64,000 nt of DNA from Pseudomarimonas salicorniae (GCF_023156535.1 NZ_JALNMH010000002.1:248001-312000); one strand, 5' to 3'; positions 8,914 to 19,211 are shown, counted from the first letter of the stretch. Notes: generated from the letters alone by a model not told the origin. Program-made: numbers and translations.

Positions 8914-9774
8914 ATGCAAAGACTAGCAAGCCGCGCCGTCCTCGCGGCACTGATCGCGCTGCTGCCCCTGCTGGGCGGCTGCGTATCCGGCTACTTTGCC
9001 GCACTCAACCGCGGCGCGCCTCCGGCGCCGCCGAGCAGCCTGTCCTTCCTGCCGCGCCAGGACGTCGCCCTCGACGTCTTCCCGGTGCAGGGCGAAGGCG
9101 AGGCCCCGGTCGTGGTGTTCTTCTATGGCGGCCGCTGGCAGGACGGCGAGCGCGCCGACTACGCCTTTGTCGGCGAGCAGCTGGCCGCGGCGGGCATCGT
9201 GACCGTGGTCGCCGACTACCGACTCTACCCCGAGGTGCGCTTTCCGACCTTCGTCGAGGATGCCGCGGCGGCGGTGGCCTGGGCGCGCGAGAACGCTGCC
9301 CGCTACGGCGGCCGGCCGGATGCCCTGTTCGTCGCCGGCCACTCGGCCGGGGCACATATCGCGGCGCTGATCGGCAGCGATCCGCGCTATCTGGCGGCGC
9401 ATGGCCTGCGGCCGAAGGACCTCGCCGGGGTGATCGGCGTGGCCGGTCCCTACGACTTCCTGCCGCTTCGCGCGGACGACCTGATCGAAATCTTCAGTGC
9501 CGACCCGGCCACACAGGCGGCCTCGCAGCCGGTCAACCACATCGACGGCGACGAGCCGCCCTTCCTGCTGCTGCATGGTGAAAGCGACCTGCTGGTCTGG
9601 GCCGAGAACAGCCGCAGGCTGAAGGCGCGCTTCGACGCGATCGGGGCCCCGGCGGAGCTGCGCCTCTATCCCGGCGTCGGCCACGTACGCATCCTCGGCT
9701 CGCTGCGCTATCCCGCGCTGGCGCCGACCCGCACCGACCTCATCGAATTCGTCCACCGCCACGCCGCTCGCTGA
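8914..9774 (+). CDS. Alpha/beta-hydrolase lipoprotein (esterase family)
   Basis: A 286-residue secreted lipoprotein. It begins with a signal peptide ending in the lipobox LLGGC (Cys ~23), so the mature protein should be lipid-anchored. The fold is the carboxylesterase/HSL-like alpha/beta hydrolase: VVVFFYGGRW supplies the oxyanion region, GHSAG the nucleophile serine, the Asp is probably in GESDLLVW and the His in GVGHVR. The substrate is unknown. The ATG at 8914 gives the signal peptide; an upstream in-frame start would destroy it and overlap the divergent gene. Its last 35 bp overlap the 3' end of the convergent TetR gene. Confidence 0.85.
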   Translation: MQRLASRAVLAALIALLPLLGGCVSGYFAALNRGAPPAPPSSLSFLPRQDVALDVFPVQGEGEAPVVVFFYGGRWQDGERADYAFVGEQLAAAGIVTVVADYRLYPEVRFPTFVEDAAAAVAWARENAARYGGRPDALFVAGHSAGAHIAALIGSDPRYLAAHGLRPKDLAGVIGVAGPYDFLPLRADDLIEIFSADPATQAASQPVNHIDGDEPPFLLLHGESDLLVWAENSRRLKARFDAIGAPAELRLYPGVGHVRILGSLRYPALAPTRTDLIEFVHRHAAR

Positions 9775-10399
9775 GCCGCGGCTCTTCGATGCGTCCGGAC
9801 AGCAGCAGCTGTACGGCCAACCCGGTGTCACCGACGTCGACCTGCTGGCCGCTCAGCACGTTGGCATAGAGGAAGGATTCGCCCAGCCGGACCATCAGGT
9901 AGGCCAGGGTGTCGATGGCCAGCGGCGGCGTCCAGCTGCCGCGCCGGCGCTCGCTCTCCAGCAGGTCGCGGACGGCCGCGATGGTGCGCGCCTGCACCGG
10001 GCTGGCCTTGGAGGTGAGCAGGCGCAGGGCGAGATCGGCGTCCTGTGCGATGAAGCGGCGCAGAGGCTCGAAATCCATCATCTGCCGCACCGCGGTCTCG
10101 CAGACCATCGCGATCCGCGCCACGCCCTCGCCGCGCGTCGAGTCGGCCGCCCGCTGCAGGGTCGGCGCGCACATCGACCAGAGCACCTCGGCGAGCAGCA
10201 GGTCACGGCTGCCGACCCAGCGGAACAGGGTGGCCCGGGCCACCCCCAGCTCCTGGGCCAGCTGGCCGATGTCCAGTCGCTCACCGTCCAGCCAGCGCTT
10301 GCGCGCCAGGCGCAGCGCATCGGCCGGCGTGGCGCGCGGCTGGCCGTCGGCGCGGCGCCGGCCGCCAGCGCGGTGGGAAGGACGTTCGGCGGGACTCAT
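9740..10399 (-). CDS. TetR-family transcriptional regulator (QsdR-like)
   Basis: A 219-residue regulator. The N-terminal helix-turn-helix is RLDIGQLAQELGVARATLF (about 40-60) followed by the usual RDLLLAEVLW. The C-terminal half resembles the QsdR-type ligand domain. It is transcribed divergently from the acyl-CoA dehydrogenase at 10525, and a perfect palindrome lies between them at 10432-10462. It therefore probably represses both itself and the dehydrogenase in response to an acyl-type ligand; this is inference from context. The ATG at 10399 has only a weak upstream purine run. The C-terminus overlaps the end of the hydrolase gene by 35 bp. Confidence 0.85.
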   Translation of the reverse strand: MSPAERPSHRAGGRRRADGQPRATPADALRLARKRWLDGERLDIGQLAQELGVARATLFRWVGSRDLLLAEVLWSMCAPTLQRAADSTRGEGVARIAMVCETAVRQMMDFEPLRRFIAQDADLALRLLTSKASPVQARTIAAVRDLLESERRRGSWTPPLAIDTLAYLMVRLGESFLYANVLSGQQVDVGDTGLAVQLLLSGRIEEPRLSERRGGGRIR

Positions 10400-10431
10400 G
10401 ACGGGAGTCTAAGTCAGCAAGGCTTGACTGC

Positions 10432-10462
10432 GGATGAGTCATATTCGATAAATGACTCATCC
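10432..10462. promoter_or_regulatory. Perfect palindromic operator between the TetR and acyl-CoA dehydrogenase genes
   Basis: The sequence is GGATGAGTCAT-N9-ATGACTCATCC, with 11-bp arms that match perfectly. It is centred about 47 bp before the regulator start and 78 bp before the dehydrogenase start. A shorter related pair (AGTCA-N8-TGACT) lies at 10412-10429. The position and symmetry fit a TetR operator controlling both divergent genes. Confidence 0.75.
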
Positions 10463-10524
10463 CTTTCCCGAGTCACGGGCGCCCCGACCCTGCGCCCCGG
10501 CCGGATCGCACCCGAGGAAACACC

Positions 10525-12324
10525 ATGAGCCACCCGACCCTGGTCGACCGCCGCCACCTGGACCTGATCCTGCACGACATGCTCGATGCCGAAGGCCTGT
10601 GCCGCTACCCGCGCTTTGCCGAGCATTCGCGGGAGATCTTCGACGCCACGATCGACCTCGCCGAACAGATCGCCGAGCAGAAGTTCGCCCCGCACAACCG
10701 CAAGTCCGACCTCAACGAGCCGCAGATGGTCGACGGCAAGGTGGTGCTGATTCCGGAGATCGAGGAGGCCCTGAGGGCCTTCAGCGAGGCCGGCTTCATG
10801 TCGATCTACGCGGCCGCGGAGGACGGCGGCATGCAGATGCCGTTCCTGATCACCTCGGCCTGCGACGCGCTGTTCGCCACCGCCAACGCCAGCACCCCGG
10901 CCTACCCGCTGCTGGCCCGCGCCGCGGCCAACCTGCTGGCTGTGTATGGCAGCGAGGAGCAGAAGCGCCTGTTCATGCGCCCGATCATCGAGGGTCGCTA
11001 CTACGGCACGATGTGCCTGTCCGAGCCCCACGCCGGCTCATCGCTGGCCGACATCAAGACCGTGGCCACGCCGCATGAGGACGGCGGCTACCGCATCACG
11101 GGGTCGAAGATGTGGATCTCCGCCGGCGACCACGAGATGGGCGAGAACATCGTGCACCTCGTGCTGGCCAAGATCGCCGGTGCGCCGGCCGGGGTGAAGG
11201 GCATCAGCCTGTTCATCGTGCCGCGCTTCCGGGTCAACGAGGACGGCTCGCGCGGCGCGCGCAACGATGTGCGCCTGGCCGGCCTCAACCACAAGATGGG
11301 CCAGCGCGGCAGCGTCAATACCTTCCTCAAGTTCGGCGAGCAGGACGACTGCCACGGCTATCTGGTCGGCGAGCCGCACCAGGGTCTGGCCTACATGTTC
11401 CACATGATGAACGAGGAGCGCATCGGCGTCGGCATGGGCGCGGTGCAGCAGGGCATGGGCGGCTACCTGTACTCGCTGCAGTACGCGCGCGAGCGTCGCC
11501 AGGGCCGGCATCCGGACCAGCGCGACCCGGCCTCGCCGATGCTGCCGATCATCGAGCACGCCGACGTGCGTCGGATGCTGCTGCAGCAGCGCGCCTACGT
11601 CGAGGGTGCCCAGGCCCTGGGCCTGTACGCCGCTTCCCTGGTCGACCACGGGCACGAGGGCGACGAGACGACCCGCCGCGAGAGCACCCAGCTGCTCGAC
11701 CTGCTGACCCCGATCGTCAAGGCGTGGTCGTCCGACTGGTGTCTGAAGGCCAACGAGCTGGCGGTGCAGGTGCTGGGCGGCTACGGCTACACCCGCGAGT
11801 ATCCGGTCGAGCAGTACTACCGCGACAACCGGATCAATCCGATCCACGAAGGCACCAACGGCATTCAGGCGCTCGACCTGCTCGGTCGCAAGGCGATGCA
11901 GGCGCAGGGCGCCGGCCTGAAGCTGCTGCTGCAGCGCATCGAGGCCTGCTGCGCCGCGGCCGAGAACGATGCCGCTCTTGCGCCCTACGCCGCGGCCCTG
12001 CGCGAGGCCGCCGCGCTCTGCGCACGCACCACCCTTGAGGCCGGCAAGCGGATCGCCGAAGGCGAGGTCCGAGCGGTGCTGGCCAATGCGAACTGGTACA
12101 TGCAGCTGCTCGGCCATACCTGCATCGCGTGGATGTGGCTCTGGCAGGCCAGCGCCGCCGCCCGACGCGCCGCGGCGCAGCCGGCCCTCGCCGAGTTCGC
12201 CGCCGGCAAGCTCGCCACCTGCCGCTTCTTCTTCGCCACCGAGCTGCCGCAGATCGAGCACTGGGCGCGGCTGGTGTCCGACGTCGACCGCAGCGCGCTG
12301 GAGATGCCGGAGAGCGGCTTCTAG
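10525..12324 (+). CDS. Acyl-CoA dehydrogenase (long form with C-terminal domain)
   Basis: FAD-dependent dehydrogenase for the first step of beta-oxidation, 599 residues, longer than the classic ~380-residue enzymes. It belongs to the family with an extra C-terminal domain. Visible motifs are [19 protein letters not shown] (FAD/substrate region), [14 protein letters not shown], and the C-terminal [21 protein letters not shown], followed by [17 protein letters not shown]. The last ~150 residues are the helical C-terminal extension. GAGGAAAC precedes the ATG by 3 bp. The divergent TetR gene and the palindrome between them suggest induction by fatty acyl compounds. Chain-length preference cannot be read from the sequence. 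Confidence 0.93.
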   Translation: MSHPTLVDRRHLDLILHDMLDAEGLCRYPRFAEHSREIFDATIDLAEQIAEQKFAPHNRKSDLNEPQMVDGKVVLIPEIEEALRAFSEAGFMSIYAAAEDGGMQMPFLITSACDALFATANASTPAYPLLARAAANLLAVYGSEEQKRLFMRPIIEGRYYGTMCLSEPHAGSSLADIKTVATPHEDGGYRITGSKMWISAGDHEMGENIVHLVLAKIAGAPAGVKGISLFIVPRFRVNEDGSRGARNDVRLAGLNHKMGQRGSVNTFLKFGEQDDCHGYLVGEPHQGLAYMFHMMNEERIGVGMGAVQQGMGGYLYSLQYARERRQGRHPDQRDPASPMLPIIEHADVRRMLLQQRAYVEGAQALGLYAASLVDHGHEGDETTRRESTQLLDLLTPIVKAWSSDWCLKANELAVQVLGGYGYTREYPVEQYYRDNRINPIHEGTNGIQALDLLGRKAMQAQGAGLKLLLQRIEACCAAAENDAALAPYAAALREAAALCARTTLEAGKRIAEGEVRAVLANANWYMQLLGHTCIAWMWLWQASAAARRAAAQPALAEFAAGKLATCRFFFATELPQIEHWARLVSDVDRSALEMPESGF

Positions 12325-12389
12325 GGAGCCTTCAGGGCGAGCCCGACGGCCTGCTGGGCAGGCTGCCGGCGCTCGCCTACCATTCGCAC

Positions 12390-15300
12390 ATGTCACGCTG
12401 GCTTCGGGCGCTCGCCCGGCTCTTCCTGCTGTTCGCGATTCCGTGCTGCGCCCCCGCGTCCGCCGAACCGCCGCGCTTTACCAGCGTCGCCCCGCAGCAG
12501 ATCCCGAGCGGGGTGATCTCCTCGCTGACCGAGGACAGCCGCGGCTTCCTGTGGCTGGGCACGCCGGCCGGCCTGGTCCGCTACGACGGGTACCGCTTCC
12601 GCACCCACGGCGACCACTGGAGCCTGCCCGGCAGCGAGGCCGCGCTGTTCGTACGCTCCCTGCTCGCCGAGCCCGAAGGCGGCCGGCTCTGGGTCGGGAC
12701 CGATTTCGCCGGCCTGCTTCGCTACGACCCGATGCTCGGTCGCCTGCGCCGGGTGCCGCTCACACACGCACATGCGCCACTGTCCATCAATGCGCTGGCC
12801 CTGGAATCCGACGGCACCCTGTGGGCCGGCAGCGACGGTGAGGGACTGTTCCGCCGCGAAGCCGATGGCGGGGTGCACCGATTCGAGGCTGGCCCCGCTT
12901 CCGGGCTGCTGGACGATCGCATCGACAGCCTGCTGCTGGACCATCGCGGAAGCCTCTGGGTCGGCAGCTGGAGTGGCCTTCTGCGCTTCGACAAGGCCGG
13001 CGGGCGCTTCGAGACGGTCACTCTCGAGGCCGGACGGGGCGAACCCCGAATCAGCGCGCTGTACGAGGACAATGGCGGGCGGATCTGGATCGGCACGCGG
13101 CAGGGCGCTCTGTACCGCTGGGATGCGCAGCGCGGCGTCGAGCGACTGGGCGAGGCCGGCAGGGCCTCGCCAGCCGTGGTGTTCACCTTCCTGCAAACAG
13201 ACGAAGACACGCTCTGGGTCGGCCGCGGCGATGGCATCGAGATCCGTTCGCTCGACAGCGGGGCGGTGCGCGCCAAGCTGCGGCACCGTCCCGATGTCGA
13301 GCACGGCCTGGCCGGCAACGAGGTGCGCGCGCTGATCCGTGACCGCGGCGGCCTGATCTGGGTGGCCGGCTACGGCGGCGGCCTGCAGCGACACAATCCA
13401 CATAACGCCGCGTTCCGCGTCCACGACCGCCACAGCCGCCTCGGCCGGCTGCTCGGCGACCCCAACATCCGCGCCATCGCCTCGCTGCGCGACGGCCGCT
13501 TCCTCCTCGGCAGCCAGGACCGGGGCGTCGCCCTGGTAGCAGCCGACCTCGCACCGATCGACCTGCTGCGCGACGCATCGGGTCGCCCGCTGTTCGATGG
13601 CACCCGCATCTCGGGCCTGGCCGAGGATGCCGACAGCAGCTGGTGGATCGGCGGTGATGCCGGGCTGTATCGCCTGCGCGAGGGTTCGCAGGCGCTTGAG
13701 ACCGTTGACCTCGGCGCGCGGCGGATACGTCGCCTGGGGCCCGCGGCCGACGGCGGCGTCTGGGTGGCCACCGAGGCTGGACTGCTGCGGGCCCGTGCCG
13801 GCGAGACGATGGCGACCGCCCTGCCGGTGGCCGACGGGCCGGCACTCGACCGGGACGTCAATGCTATGGCCTATGACGAGGCCGGCACGCTCTGGATCGG
13901 CGGCGACCAGGGCCTGCTGCGCCTGCCGGCGACGGCGCAGCAGGCCGGATGGGTGCCGGTGCAGCACGCGCTGCGCCGCGACAACCACGACGTGCTGGGG
14001 CTGCTGGTCGACGCCGAAGGCGCGCTCTGGTTCGACACGCCCCGCGGCCTGTTCCGGCGCACGGGTGACGCCGAGGGAGGGGGGCAGGTCAAGGCCGTGG
14101 GCATCGAGCTCGGTGCTCCGCCAAGACCCTTCGGCGCCAACCTCCTGGCCGATTCCCGGGGACGCATCTGGACCCAGCACCACATGCTCGACCCCGACGC
14201 CGGTCGGCTGGTGGCGCTTGGCCCGGCCGACGGCGTCGACATCGGTTCCGCCTGGTTCCGCGCCTATGCCCGCGGCCGCGACGGCAGCCTGCTGTTCGGC
14301 GGCAGCCGCGGCCTCCTGCACGTAGAGCCGGATCGCTACCGCCTGCCCGACTACGACGCCCCGCTGGTGATCAGCGAGCTGCTGCTCGACGGCGAGCCCC
14401 TTCCGGTGCCCGAAGACCGCGCCCTCGCCATGAGCCCTGGCCAGCGCCGGCTGAGCGTGGAGTTCGCCGCCCTCGACTACAGCGCCCCGGAGCAGCTGCG
14501 CTACCGGCACCGGATCAGCGGCGAATCACCTCAATGGCAGGAGACCGATGCCGCCTACCGCCGGGTGATCCTCGCCAACCTCGACCCCGGCAGCTACCAG
14601 CTCGAAGTGGAGGCCAGCGACCGGCATGGTCGCTGGACCGCGCAGCGCATCGTGCTTTCGGTCGAGGTCATCCCGGCCTGGTGGCAGCGCCGGATGGTCC
14701 ATGCCCTGGCCGCGGCGCTGGTCCTGGCGGTCGGCCTGCTGCTGCTGAACCGGCGCAACCGCCGCCAGCGCCTGCGCGAGGCGCAGCTGGAACTGCGTGT
14801 TGAGGAACGAACCCGCGAGCTGCAGGCGCTGTCGGCGCGGCTCAAGGAGAAGTCGGATGCCCTGGAGCAGGCCAGTCTCACCGACCCGCTGACCGGGCTT
14901 CGCAACCGGCGCTTCTTCGCCGAGCACATCGACGAGGACGTGATGCGCAGCCGTCGACGCCATCGCGCCGCGCTTGACCGAGGCGAGGCGCCGCGCAACG
15001 CCGACCTGGTGTTCTTCCTCGTCGACCTCGACCATTTCAAACAGGTCAACGACGAACACGGCCATGCGGCCGGCGACGCCGTGCTGATCCAGATGCGCGA
15101 GCGGCTGCAGGCCTGCTTCCGTGATATCGACCACCTGGTCCGCTGGGGCGGCGAGGAGTTCCTGGTCGTGTCTCGCGACAGCGACCGCCAGCGCGCCGCC
15201 GAGCTTGCCGGGCGCGCGGTCCGCGCGGTGGCCGACTTCGCCTTCGAACTGCCCGGACCGCGCCGGCTGCGCTGTACCTGCTCGGTAGGCTATGCAGCCC

Positions 15301-15620
15301 TGCCCCTGCAGCCCGCCCACCCGGAACGGCATGGCTGGGCCGAGGCCGTGGAACTGGCCGATCTCGCCCTGTATGCGGTCAAGCATGCCGGGCGAAACGG
15401 TTGGGTCGGCATCGAGGCGACGGGTGACGCGCCGCTATCCGAAGCGCTTCCGCGCGAGGCCGCCGGTCTGATCGCCAGGGGGGTGCTGCGCCTGCGCAGC
15501 TCGATCGCCGAGCCCGCCCTGCGCGAGGCCCTGGAGACGCTGGTCCCTTCGCCTGGCCTCGACCGCGAGCCCGAGGGAAGGGCGGACGGCGGGGCGGGAG
15601 TGGACACCCCGCCGTCCTGA
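12390..15620 (+). CDS. Periplasmic beta-propeller/Y_Y_Y sensor with GGDEF output
   Basis: A 1076-residue predicted diguanylate cyclase. A signal peptide (about 1-27) leads into repeated propeller blades with DRGGLIWVA/DSRGFLWLGT-type motifs (about 40-650), then a Y_Y_Y domain ending near 765. One membrane helix follows (about 770-790), then a coiled coil (about 790-830) and the GGDEF domain. The A-site is GGEEF (about 920) and the I-site RxxD is present exactly five residues before it (RDID), so product inhibition is likely. The starting signature DPLTGLRNRR and DLDHFKQVND are intact. The domain order is that of hybrid two-component sensors with the kinase replaced by GGDEF. A GC-rich hairpin at 15584-15617 spans the last codons. 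Ligand unknown. Confidence 0.92.
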   Translation: MSRWLRALARLFLLFAIPCCAPASAEPPRFTSVAPQQIPSGVISSLTEDSRGFLWLGTPAGLVRYDGYRFRTHGDHWSLPGSEAALFVRSLLAEPEGGRLWVGTDFAGLLRYDPMLGRLRRVPLTHAHAPLSINALALESDGTLWAGSDGEGLFRREADGGVHRFEAGPASGLLDDRIDSLLLDHRGSLWVGSWSGLLRFDKAGGRFETVTLEAGRGEPRISALYEDNGGRIWIGTRQGALYRWDAQRGVERLGEAGRASPAVVFTFLQTDEDTLWVGRGDGIEIRSLDSGAVRAKLRHRPDVEHGLAGNEVRALIRDRGGLIWVAGYGGGLQRHNPHNAAFRVHDRHSRLGRLLGDPNIRAIASLRDGRFLLGSQDRGVALVAADLAPIDLLRDASGRPLFDGTRISGLAEDADSSWWIGGDAGLYRLREGSQALETVDLGARRIRRLGPAADGGVWVATEAGLLRARAGETMATALPVADGPALDRDVNAMAYDEAGTLWIGGDQGLLRLPATAQQAGWVPVQHALRRDNHDVLGLLVDAEGALWFDTPRGLFRRTGDAEGGGQVKAVGIELGAPPRPFGANLLADSRGRIWTQHHMLDPDAGRLVALGPADGVDIGSAWFRAYARGRDGSLLFGGSRGLLHVEPDRYRLPDYDAPLVISELLLDGEPLPVPEDRALAMSPGQRRLSVEFAALDYSAPEQLRYRHRISGESPQWQETDAAYRRVILANLDPGSYQLEVEASDRHGRWTAQRIVLSVEVIPAWWQRRMVHALAAALVLAVGLLLLNRRNRRQRLREAQLELRVEERTRELQALSARLKEKSDALEQASLTDPLTGLRNRRFFAEHIDEDVMRSRRRHRAALDRGEAPRNADLVFFLVDLDHFKQVNDEHGHAAGDAVLIQMRERLQACFRDIDHLVRWGGEEFLVVSRDSDRQRAAELAGRAVRAVADFAFELPGPRRLRCTCSVGYAALPLQPAHPERHGWAEAVELADLALYAVKHAGRNGWVGIEATGDAPLSEALPREAAGLIARGVLRLRSSIAEPALREALETLVPSPGLDREPEGRADGGAGVDTPPS

Positions 15621-15720
15621 CGCGCCGAACCGGGGGGAGGTTCGCGGACGCCGAAGGCCGCCGCGGCAAGGGAGAGACCGGGCTGCTTTCAACCTCAGTC
15701 TGCTGCGACGCACAAAATCG

Positions 15721-15761
15721 ATCAAGTTGATTGTGTTTATCCTTTCCATAGAGAAAATGGA
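15721..15761 (+). promoter_or_regulatory. Palindromes upstream of oxyR
   Basis: Two palindromes lie in an A/T-rich patch 31-71 bp before the oxyR start: ATCAA-G-TTGAT (15721-15731) and TCCAT-N7-ATGGA (15745-15761). LysR-type regulators commonly bind such dyads to control their own gene. The N7 spacing resembles the spacing of OxyR half-sites, but the exact consensus ATAG...CTAT is not clear, so the assignment is tentative. Confidence 0.45.
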
Positions 15762-15791
15762 TAGATCACCCACACCGGAGCGGGAAACGGG

Positions 15792-16742
15792 ATGAATATT
15801 CGCGACCTGCGCTACCTCGTCGCCCTGGCCGACCACAAGCACTTCGGCCGCGCTGCCGAGGCCTGCTTCGTCAGTCAGCCTACGCTGTCCACCCAGTTGA
15901 AGAAGCTGGAAGAGGAACTGGGCGTCGCCCTCGTCGAGCGCGCGCCGAGACGGATCATGCTGACCCCGGTCGGTCGTGAGGTCGCCGATCGCGCCCGCAG
16001 GATCCTTTCCGATGTCGAGCAGCTGCGCGAAGCGGCCCGCCGGGCGACCGACCCGGAAGCCGGCGCGGTACGCATCGGCCTGTTCCCGACCCTCGGCCCC
16101 TATCTGCTGCCGCACGTGGTGCCGCCGATCCGCAAGCGGTTTCCCAAGCTTGAGCTGCTTCTGGTCGAGGAGAAGACCGAGGTGATCCTGCGCATGCTGC
16201 GCGAGGGCAGGCTCGATGCCGGCATCCTCGCCCTGCCTGTCGGCGATGATCAGCTGCACGTCGAGCCGCTGTTCGAGGAGCCTTTCGTCCTTGCCGTGCC
16301 CGAGCTGCACCGGCTGGCCAAGGCCGGACCGCTGCGCCTGGAGGACATCGCCAACGAAAGCCTGCTGCTCCTCGAGGAGGGACACTGCCTGCGCGACCAG
16401 GCGCTCGACGTCTGCCATCTCGCGGGAGCAGAGGAGAAGGCCGAATTCCGCGCGACCAGCCTCGAGACCCTGCGCCAGATGGTGGCCGCCAACGTCGGCA
16501 TCACCCTGCTTCCTGTGCTCGCGGTCAAGCCGCCGGTACCACGCTCCCCGGCGATCGAGCTGGTGCCGTTCCAGGGCACAGCGCCCAGCCGGAGGATCGC
16601 GATGATCTGGCGACGCAGTTCGGCGCTGGACGGATTCCTCGGCAAGCTGGCCGAAGTGATGCGCGACCTGCCTGCCGAGCTGTTTACGGCGCCGGGGCCG
16701 GACAAGCCACGGGGACGGGGCCGGAAGCCGGCCGCAGCCTGA
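15792..16742 (+). CDS. oxyR: Hydrogen peroxide-sensing LysR regulator
   Basis: A 316-residue LysR-family activator of peroxide defence. The N-terminal winged helix starts MNIRDLRYLVALADHKHFG. The regulatory domain holds the two redox cysteines in GHCLRDQALDVC, at about positions 199 and 208, which form the disulfide in OxyR proteins. This motif separates it from other LysR regulators. The C-terminus is extended by a basic, Pro-rich tail. No katG, katE or ahpCF gene is adjacent, so its targets are elsewhere. GGAGCGGGAAACGGG lies just before the ATG. Confidence 0.95.
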   Translation: MNIRDLRYLVALADHKHFGRAAEACFVSQPTLSTQLKKLEEELGVALVERAPRRIMLTPVGREVADRARRILSDVEQLREAARRATDPEAGAVRIGLFPTLGPYLLPHVVPPIRKRFPKLELLLVEEKTEVILRMLREGRLDAGILALPVGDDQLHVEPLFEEPFVLAVPELHRLAKAGPLRLEDIANESLLLLEEGHCLRDQALDVCHLAGAEEKAEFRATSLETLRQMVAANVGITLLPVLAVKPPVPRSPAIELVPFQGTAPSRRIAMIWRRSSALDGFLGKLAEVMRDLPAELFTAPGPDKPRGRGRKPAAA

Positions 16743-16848
16743 ACGGGGGTTCGCGAATCCGCCCGGAGTTCACGATCTTCACACTCTGGCAGCACACCCC
16801 GCGCGCCGTCGGGGTATGCTGCGGTTTCCTCGCAGCAGAGGAGCGCCC

Positions 16849-17157
16849 ATGAACCCGCTCAGCACCGCCTCCCCGGCCACCGCCTTCGAGAATCCGCTCC
16901 GCATTGACGGGGCCCGTCCGCAGGATCCGTCCGCCGGCACGGAGCGCAGCCGCGAGCAGCAGTCCGAGCGTGCGACCCAGGCTCAAAGCGGCGTCAGCGT
17001 CGCCATCAGCGACGCCGCCCGCGAACGCGCCGGCGCCGACCTCAACGCCACCCAGGTGGTCGAGGGCGGCAACGCCAGCAGCGCCACCGGCGCCGAAACC
17101 CGCCGCGCCGACACCGACCCGCGCGGCCCGGGCAGCCTTCTAGACGTTACCGCCTGA
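16849..17157 (+). CDS. Small hydrophilic protein of unknown function
   Basis: A 102-residue protein rich in Ala, Ser, Arg and Thr, with no signal peptide, membrane helix or cysteine. It is probably disordered. Two features stand out: a segment VSVAISDAARERA in the middle, and the C-terminal GSLLDVTA. Similar S-x-x-A-R and L-D-(V/I)-T endings occur in several small uncharacterised proteobacterial proteins, but I cannot assign a family. The start at 16849 is supported by GAGGAG 5 bp upstream. It is convergent with purA. Confidence 0.6.
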   Translation: MNPLSTASPATAFENPLRIDGARPQDPSAGTERSREQQSERATQAQSGVSVAISDAARERAGADLNATQVVEGGNASSATGAETRRADTDPRGPGSLLDVTA

Positions 17158-17174
17158 TTCGCAGCACCAGCGAA

Positions 17175-17194
17175 CCGACGCCGCGAGGCGTCGG
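17175..17194. terminator. Short GC hairpin after the small-protein gene
   Basis: CCGACGCC-GCGA-GGCGTCGG, an 8-bp perfect stem with a GNRA-type loop, 18 bp past the stop at 17157. It lacks a T tract, so termination activity is only suggested. Confidence 0.5.
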
Positions 17195-17230
17195 CTGAAG
17201 GCGTGTGGGCGCTCGTTGGGCGGCCGATTC

Positions 17231-17361
17231 GGGCGCGAAGCAGACATTCCACAACACCCGAATGTAGGAGCCAGCTTGCTGGCGATCGTCCCATCCGGGG
17301 CGCCTATCGCCAGCAAGCTGGCTCCTACAGCGGGGCCGTGGCGAATGCGAACTTCGCGCCC
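17231..17361. repeat. Intergenic palindromic element (TGTAGGAGCCAGC core)
   Basis: The core at 17263-17329 is an inverted pair of TGTAGGAGCCAGCTTGCTGG-type arms, a REP-like hairpin. The ends are GGGCGCGAAG...CATTCC (17231-17250) and GGCGAATGCGAACTTCGCGC (17340-17361), inverted copies of the end module seen on the other elements. The left part of the element at 28245-28546 is the reverse complement of this one. It sits in the convergent gap between the small-protein gene and purA and reaches to within 16 bp of the purA stop. Confidence 0.8.
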
Positions 17362-17376
17362 GAGTCCGCCTTTCGC

Positions 17377-18714
<1,338 letters not shown>

Positions 18715-18823
18715 CTAGGTTCGCGCGTCCAGCGCTCACCAAGTCAGCCGGCCCTCGGCTCCTGCCTCGGGCGCTCAGGCCGTCTCGCGTGCCTGAACGG
18801 CACGCGAAAGCGACGGCATGAGC

Positions 18824-18921
18824 CCCCACTGCGCGCCGATCACCACCACTGACTGACCCATGTCTTTACTCCGATTGAAATGCAATGTTGGGGGCGACGT
18901 CGCTGACTAGGTTCGCGCGTC
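18824..18921 (-). pseudogene. Duplicated 5' fragment of purA (leader plus 13 codons)
   Basis: This 98-bp segment matches 18632-18729 with four substitutions, at a fixed offset of 192 bp. It carries the purA leader, the ATG (18861) and codons for [13 protein letters not shown], then runs into unrelated sequence and stops at 18775 after 28 codons. The three differences inside the coding part are all synonymous (TCT/TCA and two GTA/GTG). It is not a functional enzyme gene. Between the two copies lies a perfect 9-bp hairpin (TCGCGTGCC-TGAAC-GGCACGCGA, 18785-18807). Confidence 0.8.
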
Positions 18922-18923
18922 TG

Positions 18924-18984
18924 ATCGCCAGCAAGCTGGCTCCTACACAGGGCGCATCCGATGTAGGAGCCAGCTTGCTGGCGA
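18924..18984. repeat. REP-like pair in opposite order
   Basis: ATCGCCAGCAAGCTGGCTCC (18924 onward) followed by its inverted partner TGTAGGAGCCAGCTTGCTGG (18962 onward). It is the same repeat family as 17263-17329, 28277-28343 and 38697-38768, but the two halves are in the reverse order. It abuts the duplicated purA fragment. From 18985 to 19169 I see no gene or signal. Confidence 0.8.
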
Positions 18985-19169
18985 ACCCCGGCCAGGACCA
19001 CGAACCGGCGTGGGCGGGGCAAGGGTTTTTCCCGACGCAGGCACAGAAAAAGCCAGGACGCGGCCCGGCTTTGCGAAATTATCCCTGATTCCCACGCGCT
19101 CTGCAGGCTTTCGCCGGGACCGGCCCGGCTGCGCGACTTTGCACTGCCGATCGTGCTCCCGGCGACGAC

Positions 19170-19211
19170 TTGACCACGGTCAAGCCCTCCCCGAGTTCCC
19201 GAACGGACAAT
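19170..19211 (+). promoter_or_regulatory. FNR/ANR-dependent promoter of the cbb3 operon
   Basis: TTGAC-CACG-GTCAA at 19170-19183 is a perfect dyad of the FNR/ANR type (consensus TTGAT-N4-ATCAA). A GACAAT hexamer at 19206-19211 would serve as the -10 box, placing the start near 19218. The box centre is then about 41.5 bp upstream, the standard class II activator position. Oxygen-limited induction of the downstream ccoNOQP operon is expected from the known biology of cbb3 oxidases. Confidence 0.8.

Noticed and set aside
10412-10429. AGTCA-N8-TGACT as a separate operator
   Set aside because: Arms are only 5 bp and could arise by chance; kept only as a possible half-site of the main palindrome.
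15584-15617. GC hairpin GGACGGCGGGG...CCCCGCCGTCC at the end of the GGDEF gene as an intrinsic terminator
   Set aside because: It overlaps the coding end and is not followed by T residues; left only as a note in the gene entry.
12390-15620. The GGDEF protein as the missing cyclase for the Pycsar-like effector at 8311-8880
   Set aside because: GGDEF domains make c-di-GMP, not cCMP or cUMP, and the gene is 3.5 kb away beyond three other genes.
18785-18807. Perfect hairpin TCGCGTGCC-TGAAC-GGCACGCGA as a purA riboswitch or terminator
   Set aside because: No T tract on either strand and no other conserved purine-riboswitch feature is visible.
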